64,000 nt of DNA, taken from contig JAXRKP010000418.1 in assembly GCA_037039925.1 (NCBI GenBank), forward strand, positions 5,001 to 69,000. The letters are read 5' to 3'. Position numbers and translations under genes: made by a program. The notes under the pieces were generated by a model, which saw nothing but the letters and a program-made list of their open reading frames with translations, did no database searches and had not been told where the DNA came from. Each line of letters starts with the position of its first letter. Positions within the stretch are counted from its first letter, which is position 1. Positions 12,501 through 48,000 of this stretch are shown here, in pieces. Source of the stretch: Doris montereyensis (Eukaryota; Mollusca; Gastropoda; Nudibranchia; Dorididae).

Positions 12501-12955
12501 AAGTGTATGCCAGGATTCTGGAAATGAGACTGAGGAAAAGAGTAGAGGATCAGATTGAAGAACACCTGAGTGGATTTAGACCAGGAAGAAGTGTACAAGA
12601 TCACATATTTACAATTAGACAAATAATAGAAAAATTCTTTGAGAGAAACATTGACTTGCACCTGTGTTTTATTGACTTAGAAAAGGCATTTGACACTGTG
12701 AGGAGGGATGAACTATGGCATTCCTTAAAAGAACACAACATAGAGCAAAATTTAATAGAAGCCATTAAAACTTTTTACAATAAACCAACATGTGCAGTGA
12801 GTAGCTGGAAATGTATCTAATGAATTTGACATAGATATAGGAGTAAGACAGGCTTGTATCCTAAGTCCTCTTGTTTATCACATTTATGGATTCAGTCGCA
12901 AAGGCATCCTCAAACATGAAAAAAAATGAATGTAGCTATGTGGAAGCTCAAACCA
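9540..12955 (+). mobile_element. APE-type LINE (RTE-like), rearranged and 3'-truncated
   Basis: This region matches the better copy at 46560-49640 piece by piece. It contains two successive 5' ends: leader repeats with AAGGCTAAGGG and ACAACCTGCTGCCTTACAGG near 9640 and again near 10430-10640, and endonuclease-start sequences near 9835-10060 and 10685-11040. It then runs through the endonuclease tail (about 11050-11500) and the reverse transcriptase (11959-12825). Similarity stops near 12950 inside the C-terminal RT region, where SINE sequence begins. All frames are broken. The duplicated 5' part implies either two insertions or an internal duplication. Confidence 0.75.
11959..12825 (+). pseudogene. 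LINE reverse transcriptase fragment
   Basis: Two overlapping frames carry the fingers and palm start of a non-LTR reverse transcriptase: [17 protein letters not shown], then [32 protein letters not shown] and LCFIDLEKAFDTV. The last is motif A with the first catalytic Asp. A frame change near 12415 splits them. The catalytic Y/F-A-D-D motif is absent because the copy is truncated, so it cannot be active. Confidence 0.8.
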
Positions 12956-13760
12956 GGGTGAATTAAGAGGAAACAGCAAGGCGAAAGATAAGTAAAAGAG
13001 TGAAAGTAGTGAAAGGAGGGAAGAAGGGCCTACCAGCAGGACCGGCCTACTGCCAAGTTTAGCGACTTAATAATTAAATTGATCAGGAGATGACTGTGCC
13101 TGAATACTTGTTTGTTTGCTTGTTTCATTGAAAAATACTCCATCCACCATGGTGAATTAAGAGGATTTTTGTTTGTTTCTTTGGAATTTACCCCATCCAC
13201 CATTGCACTTTCAGTGACTCAGGGTGAATTAAGTTAGAGGAAACAGCAAGATGAAAGATAAGTGAAAAAAAGAAGGAAAGGAAAAAGTAGGACCTACCAG
13301 CAACACCCACCAACCGCCCGCAAATCAATGTTAATAAATGTTATTTTGCATACAACTAACAGTTTGTACAACAGGTGGAATCAAGCAAAAGGCGACACAA
13401 CTGAAAGATGCAGCTTTATAATATAAACAGACAGGAAAACATGTCATAAGCTTTTAATTTCATTGAAATTTACCGTATCTACCATATGCAGTAATCTCAG
13501 TGCGAATTCAAAGAAAACAGTAAGTTAAGACAAAAGACGTAAAAGAATGAATGGAAAGAAGAACCTACCACCACTACTACCAATGATGCCAGCTAAGCGC
13601 CCACACTTGTCATCATTTGTTTGCTTTATTGGAATTTACCCTGTCCATCATGGGTGATGATCTTGGAGTGAATTAGGAGGAAATAACATGTTGAAAGACA
13701 TGTCTAAGAGTGAAAGAAAGGAAGTGGAACCTGTGAGTAACGACTACCAACCGCTCACAC
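12945..13760 (-). repeat. Cluster of four related SINE bodies
   Basis: The segment GTGAATTAAGAGGAAACAGC...GATGAAAGATAAGTGAAAGA...GGACCTACCAGCA...CCACCAACCGCC recurs about every 150-230 bp, each preceded by TTGAAATTTACCCTGTCCA-like sequence. Copies are centred near 12990, 13240, 13530 and 13690. The orientation is inferred from a better copy at 16400-16680, whose tRNA-like head is at its high-coordinate end. Confidence 0.6.
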
Positions 13761-14009
13761 TTGTGAGTTATGAGAACAATCCACACAATGACTATTAAAT
13801 TCTATTTGACTATGTATAAACTGATACACACAAATGCTTATCTGCATCATACATATCTATAACATATTTATAAAACAAGTTAACAAATCAATCTGTCAGT
13901 ACAAACGAAATAATGAAGCGACAAAATTTTTGAATTGAATGGTACATTTTTTTATTATTATTTACACATTAACATAAAAAATTACAAAGAAGAGATCCGG
14001 GTGATCATT

Positions 14010-14170
14010 TGATGTCCTCTTGAGGACTCGGTAGTCCAGAGGCAAGGTGTCGGCCTCTCAACCAAAAGGTAGTGGGTTCAAGCCCCGTCGACGGTTAAAA
14101 TTAAAATATTTTCTCGTTTTTTTTTCGGACACAATCGTGTGGATGTGGGTAAATCAAATCAAATCAAAAT
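14010..14170 (+). repeat. tRNA-derived SINE, shortened copy
   Basis: A head with GTAGTCCAGAGGCAAGGTGT, CGGCCTCTCAACC and a B-box-like GGGTTCAAGCCCC is followed by a T-rich stretch and the tail GTGGATGTGGGTAAATCAAA. The head and tail match the longer copy at 59000-59310; the middle is deleted. Confidence 0.6.
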
Positions 14171-15215
14171 AACTTTGCACATAATTTACCATGAAATGCA
14201 AATAAACCATTTTAAATTTTAAGAGTAGGGTAAGAAAAGTTGAAAGATAATAAGAGACAAATAAACTGTCAAGGTGTTGAAAATGATTTTTTTTAATAAT
14301 TAGAAACGCATATCATATATACTTTTTTACACTGGCCATATCATGAGATCCTACAAAATAAGTATCTTTCTTTCAGATAGACCAGATCCCAGCGAGTAAT
14401 AAAGGATATAAAGAAGCAGGACCAGCCACTACTAAAATATAAACTCTCTCCATTGTAATCATGTGTTTTTTCCCCCACATCGAAACAACATGGATTTCAA
14501 GAGGAGACACCTCGTTCCTCCCAAGAGTGTTAAAAATAAGAAGACATTCTAATGAGCCCATGATAATTGTAAAAAAAGGACAACATAAAATATTCACTGA
14601 CATGAAATACAGCTAGTTACAAAGTAAACAAATTATGTGGATGAAAAGAAATTCATACATGCAATACATTTGTATGAAACAATGTAAAAATTGTGACAGT
14701 AATGTCCTCAATGTGATGAAATCCTAACAGAAAAAAAAAAAAAAATACATTTCATCTTCCTTTGTGGTATAGCACTTCCCTTTCCATTATTCATAGAAGT
14801 ACAGCCAACACAAAAATGCGCGACTGAATCAATAGTTACAGGAGAAAAGAAAGATGGCTACACAGACACATATGAGTCATGAGTATAACACTATACCTAA
14901 TGTGCTTTTCTAAAATATTTAAATGCTACTGGTCCTGATGACCATGACCAAAAGCTTTTTGATATCCTTATGACTAACAATTTTTCATATCTTACAAGTA
15001 CTGTCTTGCATTGTAAGGATACGGTCGTATTCCAGATGTGTACAAACAACAGCTATGTTCTGCCTTCAGATCACTCCTTCCTACTTGGTCCATAATTCTA
15101 TTGGTACAAAATGGAAATGACAACAGTAAGGTCTCATTCATTTTTGTTTTTTTCCTTAGGAAGAAGTTGATTGTTGTTTTTCAATGTTACGGTATGGATA
15201 TTATATGCTTGTCAT
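14171..15215. other. Downstream flank of SMARCA5, no gene recognised
   Basis: This lies immediately 3' of the SMARCA5 stop codon and should hold its 3' untranslated region, but no poly(A) signal could be assigned with confidence. No coding or mobile element was identified. Confidence 0.4.
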
Positions 15216-38943
<23,728 letters not shown>

Positions 38944-39060
38944 ATTTTTTATTGTTAATGGCACTTTTCTGACAGATATACAGATTTAAGTTGAATAGTA
39001 AAATGTGAGCGTCTTTGTAGTAATCTCAGCCCTTTGATATGTCAGACACTTTTCAGTGTG
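38944..39060 (-). promoter_or_regulatory. SMARCA5: Presumed 5' leader and proximal promoter of SMARCA5
   Basis: This sequence lies immediately upstream of the start codon. No TATA box at a convincing distance and no CpG-rich stretch is apparent. The assignment is by position only. Confidence 0.3.
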
Positions 39061-39539
39061 TCAAAAGTAGGCCGCCAATCTCGATACTCGATAGCCAGTA
39101 TCGACAAATATTTCAACTGTAAAAAAGATCGATGTTTATTTTTCATAGACGAAAGTTTTCGGAATTTTTTGTTCCAGTTGACCTCCACCAGCAATCTAAG
39201 CCTGCAACTTATCAAAATAAGTAATTCCACAACAATATTCCACAATAGAGTGAAGAAAGTATGTGAAACCCCAAAAGGTGCAAACTCTACTAAGAGAAAC
39301 TCGACAAACACATAGCAATTCGGATTTGACCTTTCGTAAAAAATAAGTTGGCTATTGTGTCACTGAGGGTTCGCGTAATGAAATAATGGTGACGGAAGAA
39401 AGGAATAGTAGAAGTTAATGGACGTCAAGAAAGAGGAGTGCCATACAGGACCTACCAACAAAAGAGAAAAAGAGAGCGGGATAAAAAAAATTTGAAAGAA
39501 ATTAGACTTAATCAATTCGGCAATTCAAGCAAATCAAAT

Positions 39540-40360
39540 TAGGCGTACGTCGAGGGTTCGTTCTTTCACCAGATTTTTTCAATCTTTATTATAGCGAAAT
39601 GATTCTGAGAAATATCTAGAATTAGAATCATAACGGTGTTACAATGGGAGGTCGCAACATAAACAATATACATACTACGTTATGCCGAGGATACTGTTTT
39701 GTAAAGGAATATGCAAACCAAGTTATTAAACGTTGTATCTATTGGTAGTGAAGATAAAGAACTGGATTTGAAACCAAGAAAAACATTGAGTATGGTGACA
39801 ACAAAGAAGGAACAAATACCAAAATTTGAGTTGATAGACAAAGGTGAATCTATTAAACAAGTCAAGAACTTCAAATATTTGGGATATAACATTACATCAT
39901 ACGGAAATTGTATAGACGAAATAAAAAGATGTATTGCAATAGCCAAAGAGACCTATAACAGAATGAAGCATGTCATGAAAAACAAAAATATACATATAGA
40001 TACTAAGATTCGTGTTTGAGGCGGTACATTTAGTCAATTCTTCTTTGTGACTGTGAGAGTTGGACAATGAATAAAGTGGTAGAGGCCAATTGAGGTCCCA
40101 GAGCTGTGGTTTATACGTAGAATGCTGAATATTTCGTGGAAAAAAAACAGATAACCAACAAAGACGTGCTGATAAGGGCTGGACTATAAACCATCATTTA
40201 TGAACACTATCAGACAGAGAGAATTTAAATTCATATGACGTATTTACCGAAAGAATGATGTAGAAAAAGACCTGTACTACCAGGAAAGGTCCATATGGGA
40301 AGAGAGGCAGAAGTAGACTGATAATGACACACATACGAAGTCTGAATGCCTGGACAACAA
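39540..40360 (+). pseudogene. LINE reverse-transcriptase relic ending in a GAA repeat
   Basis: An early frame has SPDFFNLY followed by MILRN (the palm region) and YAEDTVL, a damaged Y-A-D-D. A later frame at 39711-40019 has KELDLKPRKTLSMVTTK, VKNFKYLGYNITSYGNCIDE and IKRCIAIAKETYNRMK, the usual thumb region of RTE-type LINEs. The relic ends where a GAA microsatellite begins. It is a different family from the 46-kb copy. Confidence 0.65.
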
Positions 40361-40480
40361 AAGAAGAAGAAGAAGAAGAAGAAGAAGAAGAAGAAGAAGA
40401 AGAAGAAGAAGAAGAAGAAGAAGAAGAAGAAGAAGAAGAAGAAGAAGAAGAAAAAAGAAGAAGAAGAAGAAGAAGAAGAA
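40361..40480. repeat. (GAA)n microsatellite
   Basis: About 120 bp of GAA repeats with one AAAAA interruption at about 40450, abutting the LINE relic and probably derived from its 3' tail. Confidence 0.95.
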
Positions 40481-40499
40481 ATGTGTCTTGTCCGTTGTT

Positions 40500-42295
40500 T
40501 ATACATACCTCAAAAGGTGTCACATGAAGAAAGAGACGTCAACCCGCTGCCTGTTAGAAGGTCTGACTTAAGCTATCGTAGGGCCTACATAACCCCATCT
40601 ATTTCTTGCTAGTTTTGTGTGTGTTGAATGTTGTACCATATCACACGCTGTGCTGACTGGTGGTTAAGTGCTCAAGTCATTCTATTAGGCTTCCTAAAAT
40701 ATTCTTTGATAATGGAAATCCTTGGTTTAATCATTGCCCTGGTGGTGATGTTATAAGTTTTGTCGTTGCTGGTATTGTTGACAATTAGGTATTTCAGTAG
40801 AGGGACAAGCTGGGAACTGACGTTGTGAGACATTCCTTTATCCTGACTTCCTTTTCTCTGTCCATTTTTTCAATCTTCAGTGAATATATTTCCCAACTAA
40901 TTAAAACTCTTGAATGTGTTTGGTACCATACGCGATTTCTTAATGTTTACTGTTAACGTTCCCCCGGTGCTAAGCTGACCTTTATTTGTCTCAATGATGC
41001 TGATTTTCATACAAATAGGTATATCACAATGTCTGTGTTTATGCTTCTGAATAAAGGGTACGGATGCTGTTTAACAAGTTGGTGTCGATTGGCGTATGAC
41101 TTGCCATTCGTTGTTCTTGTTCACACATCAACTCTGGACAGAGGAAATGTGTGGTTTCGATGTGGGTGTTTTTCTTATTTTTCTGCATGGATTGTCTGAA
41201 TAGATCAAAACCTGCAGTGAGATCGTGTATCACATTTTTCTGTAAATCAATTTCACGGTATAACAATATTTTATCATAATAATTATTATCTTAATTATCT
41301 ATCCTTCTAGATTACTTGGCTCACATACATGTCACCTAGCAATATTACCAGTTTTTATGTTACGTAGGGCTCGAGAAGTTGGTGTCAGGCGTCAAATGAG
41401 AGGGATGATGTAGTATCGATTCTTTTGCTAAAACTGTGAAAGAGACAAGTGCAACAAATTTGGCGGGTGGGAAAACGATTGCCTTTCTTTCCGGTGAATG
41501 ATGATACATGTAGCATTTTGTTATTCCCCCCCCCCCCAAATAGATCTACATTTACCAATAAAACTATTTAGATCTATAACAATATTATTCTGACCTTATG
41601 ATGTGTGATTACACATGTATTTCTTTGAACGTTAGATGTCGAAAAATAAATGGTGTGTTATCTGGCTTCCCATCAAAATATACGAAATGTAACATTTAAT
41701 AATTTATCTATAGATATGATATCATATATAGGCCTATATTGAATAACCACGAAGAAGCCTAAATACAGGTAGGGATACGCATGGATATTAAGAGAATAGA
41801 GGGGTAAATGAATTGATATATGGGTAGATGAATAGAGACCGACAAATTGCCATATATATACAGAATATGGATGCGCAAGAAAAAGAGGGACAGATAAAAG
41901 AGAGCGCGGTTGGTTCTTTCATGGTAGGACAGTATCCTAGTCCATCCAAATGTCAAGGCTTATCATGTCAAACCTCGGACGCACACATGTTGGTATCTGT
42001 ATTGACAATCATTGGGAGGAATTCATTAGGTGACGGTTGCCTTTGTGGCTTACTGCAATTCACAATAGCCTTACTTACAGGCCATTCCGTTGTTCATATC
42101 CTGGTGTAGGCAGACTCATACAAAGTAGAGCTGCAGGTCTACCACTGAAAAATAGCCCTTATCCTGCGTTTCATTTTTTTTCTTATCTTTTTTTTTTCAT
42201 CTCATTTTATTTCTCTAGCATACACCAAAGAGCACTACTATACAAAAAAGAGGTAACAATAGTACTTAATCCAATGCTTAATGCAAGAGTTTATA
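40500..42295. other. Intergenic DNA between SMARCA5 and SAP30L, nothing firm recognised
   Basis: No supported gene, RNA or known element. A short poly-C tract is at about 41526. Small open frames here lack recognisable motifs. Confidence 0.4.
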
Positions 42296-42299
42296 ACAC

Positions 42300-42641
42300 G
42301 CACGGCAATCTCAGCTTCAGCTTTGTCTATTTCTGAAATAGCTGCATCGAGTTCTTGCTATGATCTAGTTGCTCCTTCACGAATAGTAGAAGCATCAAGT
42401 CTGTCAACAGGATGAGTCTCTTGTGCTAAAACCTCAACCGAAAGATTTTCATTTACAGTGACAGACTCATTGCTCTCAAGAAATGTTAAGCCATGTATTT
42501 CATCTCCCTTTTAACATTTGTCATAACACATGTCACAGCAATTGATGGGGTATGATCATGGAGAATACCAAAGTTACTACTATTGAAGGTGGATCTATTA
42601 GGGGCGTCTAGAGATGGGTCATCTAGTTGCTTGACTTGGCA
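42300..42641 (-). pseudogene. Broken coding-like segment of unknown identity
   Basis: The - strand shows KQLDDPSLDAPNRSTFNSSN, then FGILHDHTPSIAVTCVMTNV in one frame. After a one-base shift near 42510 come GDEIHGLTFLESNESVTVNE, NLSVEVLAQETHPVDRLDAS and TIREGATRS, then a TAG and QELDAAISEIDKAEAEI. The composition is protein-like over about 110 codons, but one frame shift and one stop interrupt it. I do not recognise the family. It could be a retroelement ORF relic or an exon carrying the same kind of indel errors seen in SMARCA5. Confidence 0.35.
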
Positions 42642-42649
42642 TTTTTATA

Positions 42650-44870
42650 ATACATGTACAATATATATAAAACTATGAGGCGAAGCAAAAGTAAAGGACA
42701 TTTCAGTATAGCTGCTTTTAGATGCGGAAACCGGTGAAGGAGACTGGGAACCCTGTCGATTTGTCATGCAAGGGCAGCCCTGATATACGAACGTGACACC
42801 GAGAATCGTTTAAATAGCTTAGCACTTTGTCATATTCTGTGATGCATAGAAACATCTGAAGTTTTATGTACGAGTTTTAATGGGCTGCTCATTATTAAAT
42901 ATCCCATGGCGATGTAGAATCTAGAGGACCAGAGGAATGTCCCGTCGAAATCTATAATATCCCCCAACCCTGAGATCACTACTCATGGTGGCCATGACAC
43001 AGTACACGGCACATTTTGGAGAGTTGTGCAACAACAGCAAAAAAAGCCAAAATAAAATCAACAATAGAAACCAAAACAACACAAATATAATATCACCAGC
43101 AAGCAAAGGATACAAAAGCAAATGAATAAAATGAGGTCAATAAGACATTAATAATTCTCACAGAAATTAGGCAAAAGTCATCCACGTATAAATTAAAAAA
43201 ACATAGTTGAATCATAATTGAATGAGGTTAAGCTTAGAGCTTCATTTTTTAAACATTCTTTCTCTACAAAGATTTTACTTATCTATAAAATAAGAGACTT
43301 TTGATCAACCCAATGAACGTATAGTCGTTCCATTTCAGTCATAGGGCAGTTTCCGCAGGAGACTAGGGACTGGTATCACCGTAAATGTGAATAATAATAA
43401 ACACACCACACGCGCAAAGTGTGTTGTCTCATTGGCTTGGTTTCCCAAACTATAGGACAGTGTGTCAAGTCAAATCCATTTACACTTTGCGGCTTATTTA
43501 TTTCCCCCACTTCAGTTCCGAGAAATTATAAATTATATCTCGATCTAGACGTCTTTCAGGGAAAGATCTGTATGTACATAATAGACTGCCATTATATGTA
43601 CTTGAATATATTCCTTTAGATCTCGAAATCTAGGGTCTGGAACAGGAACTGGAAGGAGTCTAGCCTCAGCCCACAGCCAGAATGCATGCGTAATAAAAAC
43701 TCAGCTTCTGAACTTGATTTGAGATAAGATCGAATTTGAAATGAATAACTGAGATGTGTAACATATAGATGACTTTTTAATGTGATAGTGTAGAACAAGA
43801 AACTTTTTATATTGATACAAAAGAGAAGAAAAAGGAAAGCTGTGATAGTGAAGTAGGCAACTTATTTTTTTTCCTGATCTGATAGTGATATATCCGAAGC
43901 TGCTCAAGTTCAAGCATTTTGATTAAAAATGAGGTAAGTGGCAAGCCTTCGTGTTGATGGAATTCTAGAGAGTAAGAAATTTCTCCAGAAATCAAAGCAT
44001 AAAGTTCCTTCATCGCTATTTATAATAGCCAATACAGCCATGCTAGGGCTTATTTATCTTTATCCCAGTTTCTAGTCTATATCACGAAGGGGAACTAAGG
44101 CCCAGACTTGAGACTAAATATATCTAATTATTCTAATATCTCTAGATATAGATCTACAGCTAGACTAGATCTACATCTAGAAAATCTAATCTGTCCGATT
44201 TAAGTTCTAGATCTAGATATATAATCTAGATGAGATAGAAATCCAACTTCTATAATTTAGGGAGATCTAGATTAAATATATGAGCTGCATGGAGAGTAGA
44301 TCTATTTGGTAGTAGACAGTAAGGTCTCTTATATTCTACAAATCAATAATGAAAATTATAAAAAAGAGCTTAGCACAACTCATGTGTGTGTGTGTGTGTG
44401 TCATGAAGCCAACTAATTGGTAATGTGTAGCATGTTGCATTCTTTGCATCCATGAATGATCTTCACTTAACTTTACTAACAAATGATTCCCTGTCATCCT
44501 AATGTTTGTTGTGTGAGTATTTTGTATCGTTATAAATTTCATTCTTTTATCATAAATATAGATATCTATATAGATCTATATATTAATATTGTGTCATCGT
44601 TCAACATAGAAACAACGTTGCCTGATATATTCAGTTAATTGTCAGCATAGTAGTAGTAGAGATGTATTAAGTGTAAAACTGAAAAAGAAATATGATTCCA
44701 TGCTTCCTGTAAATAAAACAGCTGTTTACTCACAGTCATACTGATGTATAACAGACGTGACGACAACACATTAAATCATTAAAGATAAACTAAACATATA
44801 TATTTATTCTTGGCAGTCTAACATGTTATTATTATTATCATTATCTCTGTTTTTATTGTGTTCTTACCAA
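42650..44870. other. Upstream flank of SAP30L, no gene recognised
   Basis: The missing first exon and promoter of SAP30L should lie here or slightly upstream. No exon could be assigned. The stretch at 44100-44290 is rich in AGATCT/CTAGAT, and a TG dinucleotide run is at 44385-44402. Confidence 0.35.
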
Positions 44871-44873
44871 CAG

Positions 44874-45036
44874 TACAAATGGATTTAGCACAGAGGACGA
44901 TAGTCGTCCTGGACATGATCAAGTGTGCTGCCTAATTGATAACAATGAAAAATGCCAGAGACAAGCTGGCAATGCAAGTTACAGCAAACGTATTCAAAAC
45001 CAAGCTCGAAAACTGAAACTGACAAGGGATGAAATG
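44874..45036 (+). CDS. SAP30L: SAP30L exon with the zinc-finger first half
   Basis: From 44875 the frame reads [20 protein letters not shown], then [20 protein letters not shown] and KLKLTRDEM, ending at GTGAAG. The first base (T) would complete a codon from a preceding exon. A tract ending in CCAACAG acts as acceptor. Confidence 0.88.
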
Positions 45037-48000
45037 GTGAAGAAAAAATTCATTTTTCTCTTTTCTTTCACTATTCAATAACTGGTATCACTTTGAAACA
45101 TGATAATATAGGCCTATTAATGTTCTTAAAATGTTGGGTTTTTTTTTTTGGGGGGGGGTCCTGAGAAGGCAGTTTTACGACAAATGGGACAAAACTCGTT
45201 AATTGCACTACTGTATGGAGCAGTTTTACCTAGACATTTATATCTTACCAAAGGCTCAGTATCTATTCTTTCATTTTATACGATTTGTTTAGAAATAATA
45301 CCGGCCTAAACACACATCAGTTGGAAATTTTGTGTACAGCATAGCAAGTGGTACTCATTTTAATTACCACAAAGTATTATATCTGAAAAATCTACTTTTG
45401 ATGAATTATTGTCAATATTAGCTAAGATCGGCGAATATTACAGGAAACATTCCGCGCACCTGTTATAACAAATATGCCATCCCGACATGAGTATAAGGGA
45501 TCTGGAGCAGTTTAAATAGAATCGACATGAAGCATTTGATAGCCTCTCATGATTGTATGATGTTTCAAAGTATTACATTATTCTTTTATAGGTTTATATG
45601 TGTGAAAAAACAATTAAAATAACGGAAAGAATTGTTAAAAATGTGATTTTCTCAAAATGTTACTTTTTGACAGCGATCTTCTATTTTTTTATTTATTGTC
45701 CGATTGCCCCCAAATTTGGTATATTTAACATCTATAATGCAAAAAATTGTTTTATCCAGTAGAGATTTTTGATATCTCTTCAAATTTTGGCAAAAAAATA
45801 ATGTTTGTGATTAAATTTGGCAAAAATTGGAAAGATTATGTATTTTCAAAAAATACATAAAATGAAAACCGTTTCATTTATCCAAAAAAGCTGCCAAATT
45901 TGTTTATAACTGAAAAAGCCTATTTGAAATGAAGTTGCTGTTATTTTCGCAATGAATATCCAAGATGGTGACGTTCCCATGGCAACCATATGATAAAAAA
46001 ATTAAAATGTCTTTTTCAGCTAATTAATTTAGACATGCTGAGTACAATGGTAGTGGTTAAAATTGTTAAATAGAATAATTTAAAAAAACATGCTCAGAAT
46101 GGAAAGTTTGGTATATAATATGTATTTCAGAAGTCTCCCCCTCCCAACAAAACAAAATACTATCACTACAATGTCTCTTAACTAAAATTATGTTTTTCAT
46201 GTTTCATGTCACAAAGAGATATTGTGACATTTAACATTTGCTGCTGAAATTTTCATCCCAGTTATTGTTTATAAGATCCTTTGTTGAGCTGTCTTTTTCT
46301 TAAACATAAAAATTAAGATCTGGTTAACATTGATTTTATTTAATGTGACATTTTTTTCTGCTTAACTTATCTGTGTAGTATGTAGTTTTTAAAGAAAATT
46401 GTTTAAAATCATGCTTGGTTGGTAGTCCACAAATGCTCCCTTTTAAAAAAAAATATTTCTTTACAGTTATCCATATCATGTAGCGTTCAATGAACAGGAA
46501 AACTTTATAGTTTATTCTTCTCGTTGAAATAACTGATGATTGTGTGATATTCCGGGCAGTGGACAAAGGCTAAGGGAATTAACCATGACAGGAAATAACA
46601 ACCTGCTGCCTTGCAGGCTGGTTTTGGGCAACAAAAGGCTAAGGGAGTAAAGCCTGACAGAAAACGACCTGCTACCTTGAAGCCAAAGGCTAAGGGAGTT
46701 AACCCTGACATGAAATAACAAGGCCCGATAGGGGGCCTCAAGGTGGCAGCCCCACCATCTACCTAAGGTACAGTGGGCTAATCCCTTGCTTATCCAAAAC
46801 CAAACTGATTCAAAGAAAGAATTATGATATATCCGGCTTGAACTTTCAAAGACGACTCTGGAAAAGAACACAGACTGTGATTTTTGGAACATGGTATATT
46901 AGGGCAATAAATGGAAAAGAGTTAGAATTAGCTGAAGAAATGGAAACATTTAAAGTAAACATTTTGGCCATTACAGAAACAAAGAAAAAAGGACAAGGAA
47001 TAGAAAATGTAGGATCAAATCATGCTTTAATCTTCTCAGGAGTAGATGTCAAAATTAGAGCTAGAGTGGGGGTAGGCCTCCTAATGCATAAAAGGCAAGA
47101 AAACTACTAGAAAGTTGGGAATTTATAAACCCACGGCTATTAGAAGTAAATATTAAACCAAAAGGAAGAGAAATTAAATTATTAATAGCTTTGGACCAAA
47201 CGAAGATGCTACCAAAGAAGAAAAAGATATCTTCAAAAACGATTTACAAATAGCTGCAGAGAATCTCAAACCCAAACAGGAACTACTATTTTTAGGAAAT
47301 TTAAACACTAGAATAGGCAACAATGTAGAAACATCAGGAGGAGTAATAGGTAAAGAAGGAGATAAAACAACTTCTCCAAATGGAGAGAGACTAACAGATT
47401 TTTGCCTAAAGAATAACATGACAATATCCAACATACTTTATCCTCATAAAGATATCCACAAATATACGAGAGTAAATGAAGACAGATGTGAAAAGTCAAT
47501 CATAGATTACATAATAGTTAGCAGCTCCCTTATTTACTGTACAATGGATGCAAGAGTAAACAGAGGAGCAGAAATATTTAGTGATCATCACCTAATGATA
47601 GCCACAATGAGATTACTGACTGAAAAAAACAAACAGAAAAGGAAAGAAAATAAAGCTACTAAACTCAAATAGAAGAACTAAATAAACCAATAGTAAAAAA
47701 ACAGATATACCAATCCAGGATAAAAATATTTATCAGTGAAAGGCAGATGGATCTGAATGATAGCACAATAGAAAAAAGTGGCAAATATATAAAGAAACAC
47801 TCCTCAGTTATACTGAAGATGTCTGTGATAGGAAACAAATTAAAGGAGATGGGAAAAGAACAGCAGGGTGGAATGAGAATGTCAAAACTAAGATCAAAGA
47901 AAAGAAGGATGCCTGGAAGAAATACTTGCAAACAAAAAGACGAGAGGGTAGGATAGATTACGTGAATAAAAGAACTATCGTCATAGAGGAAGTGAGGAAA

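Noticed and set aside
12362..12820. A single intact retrotransposon protein
   Set aside because: The frame covers only part of a reverse transcriptase and lacks the catalytic D-D motif.
40194..40612. Poly-Glu, poly-Lys, poly-Ser and poly-Phe frames
   Set aside because: All arise from the GAA repeat at the end of a LINE relic.
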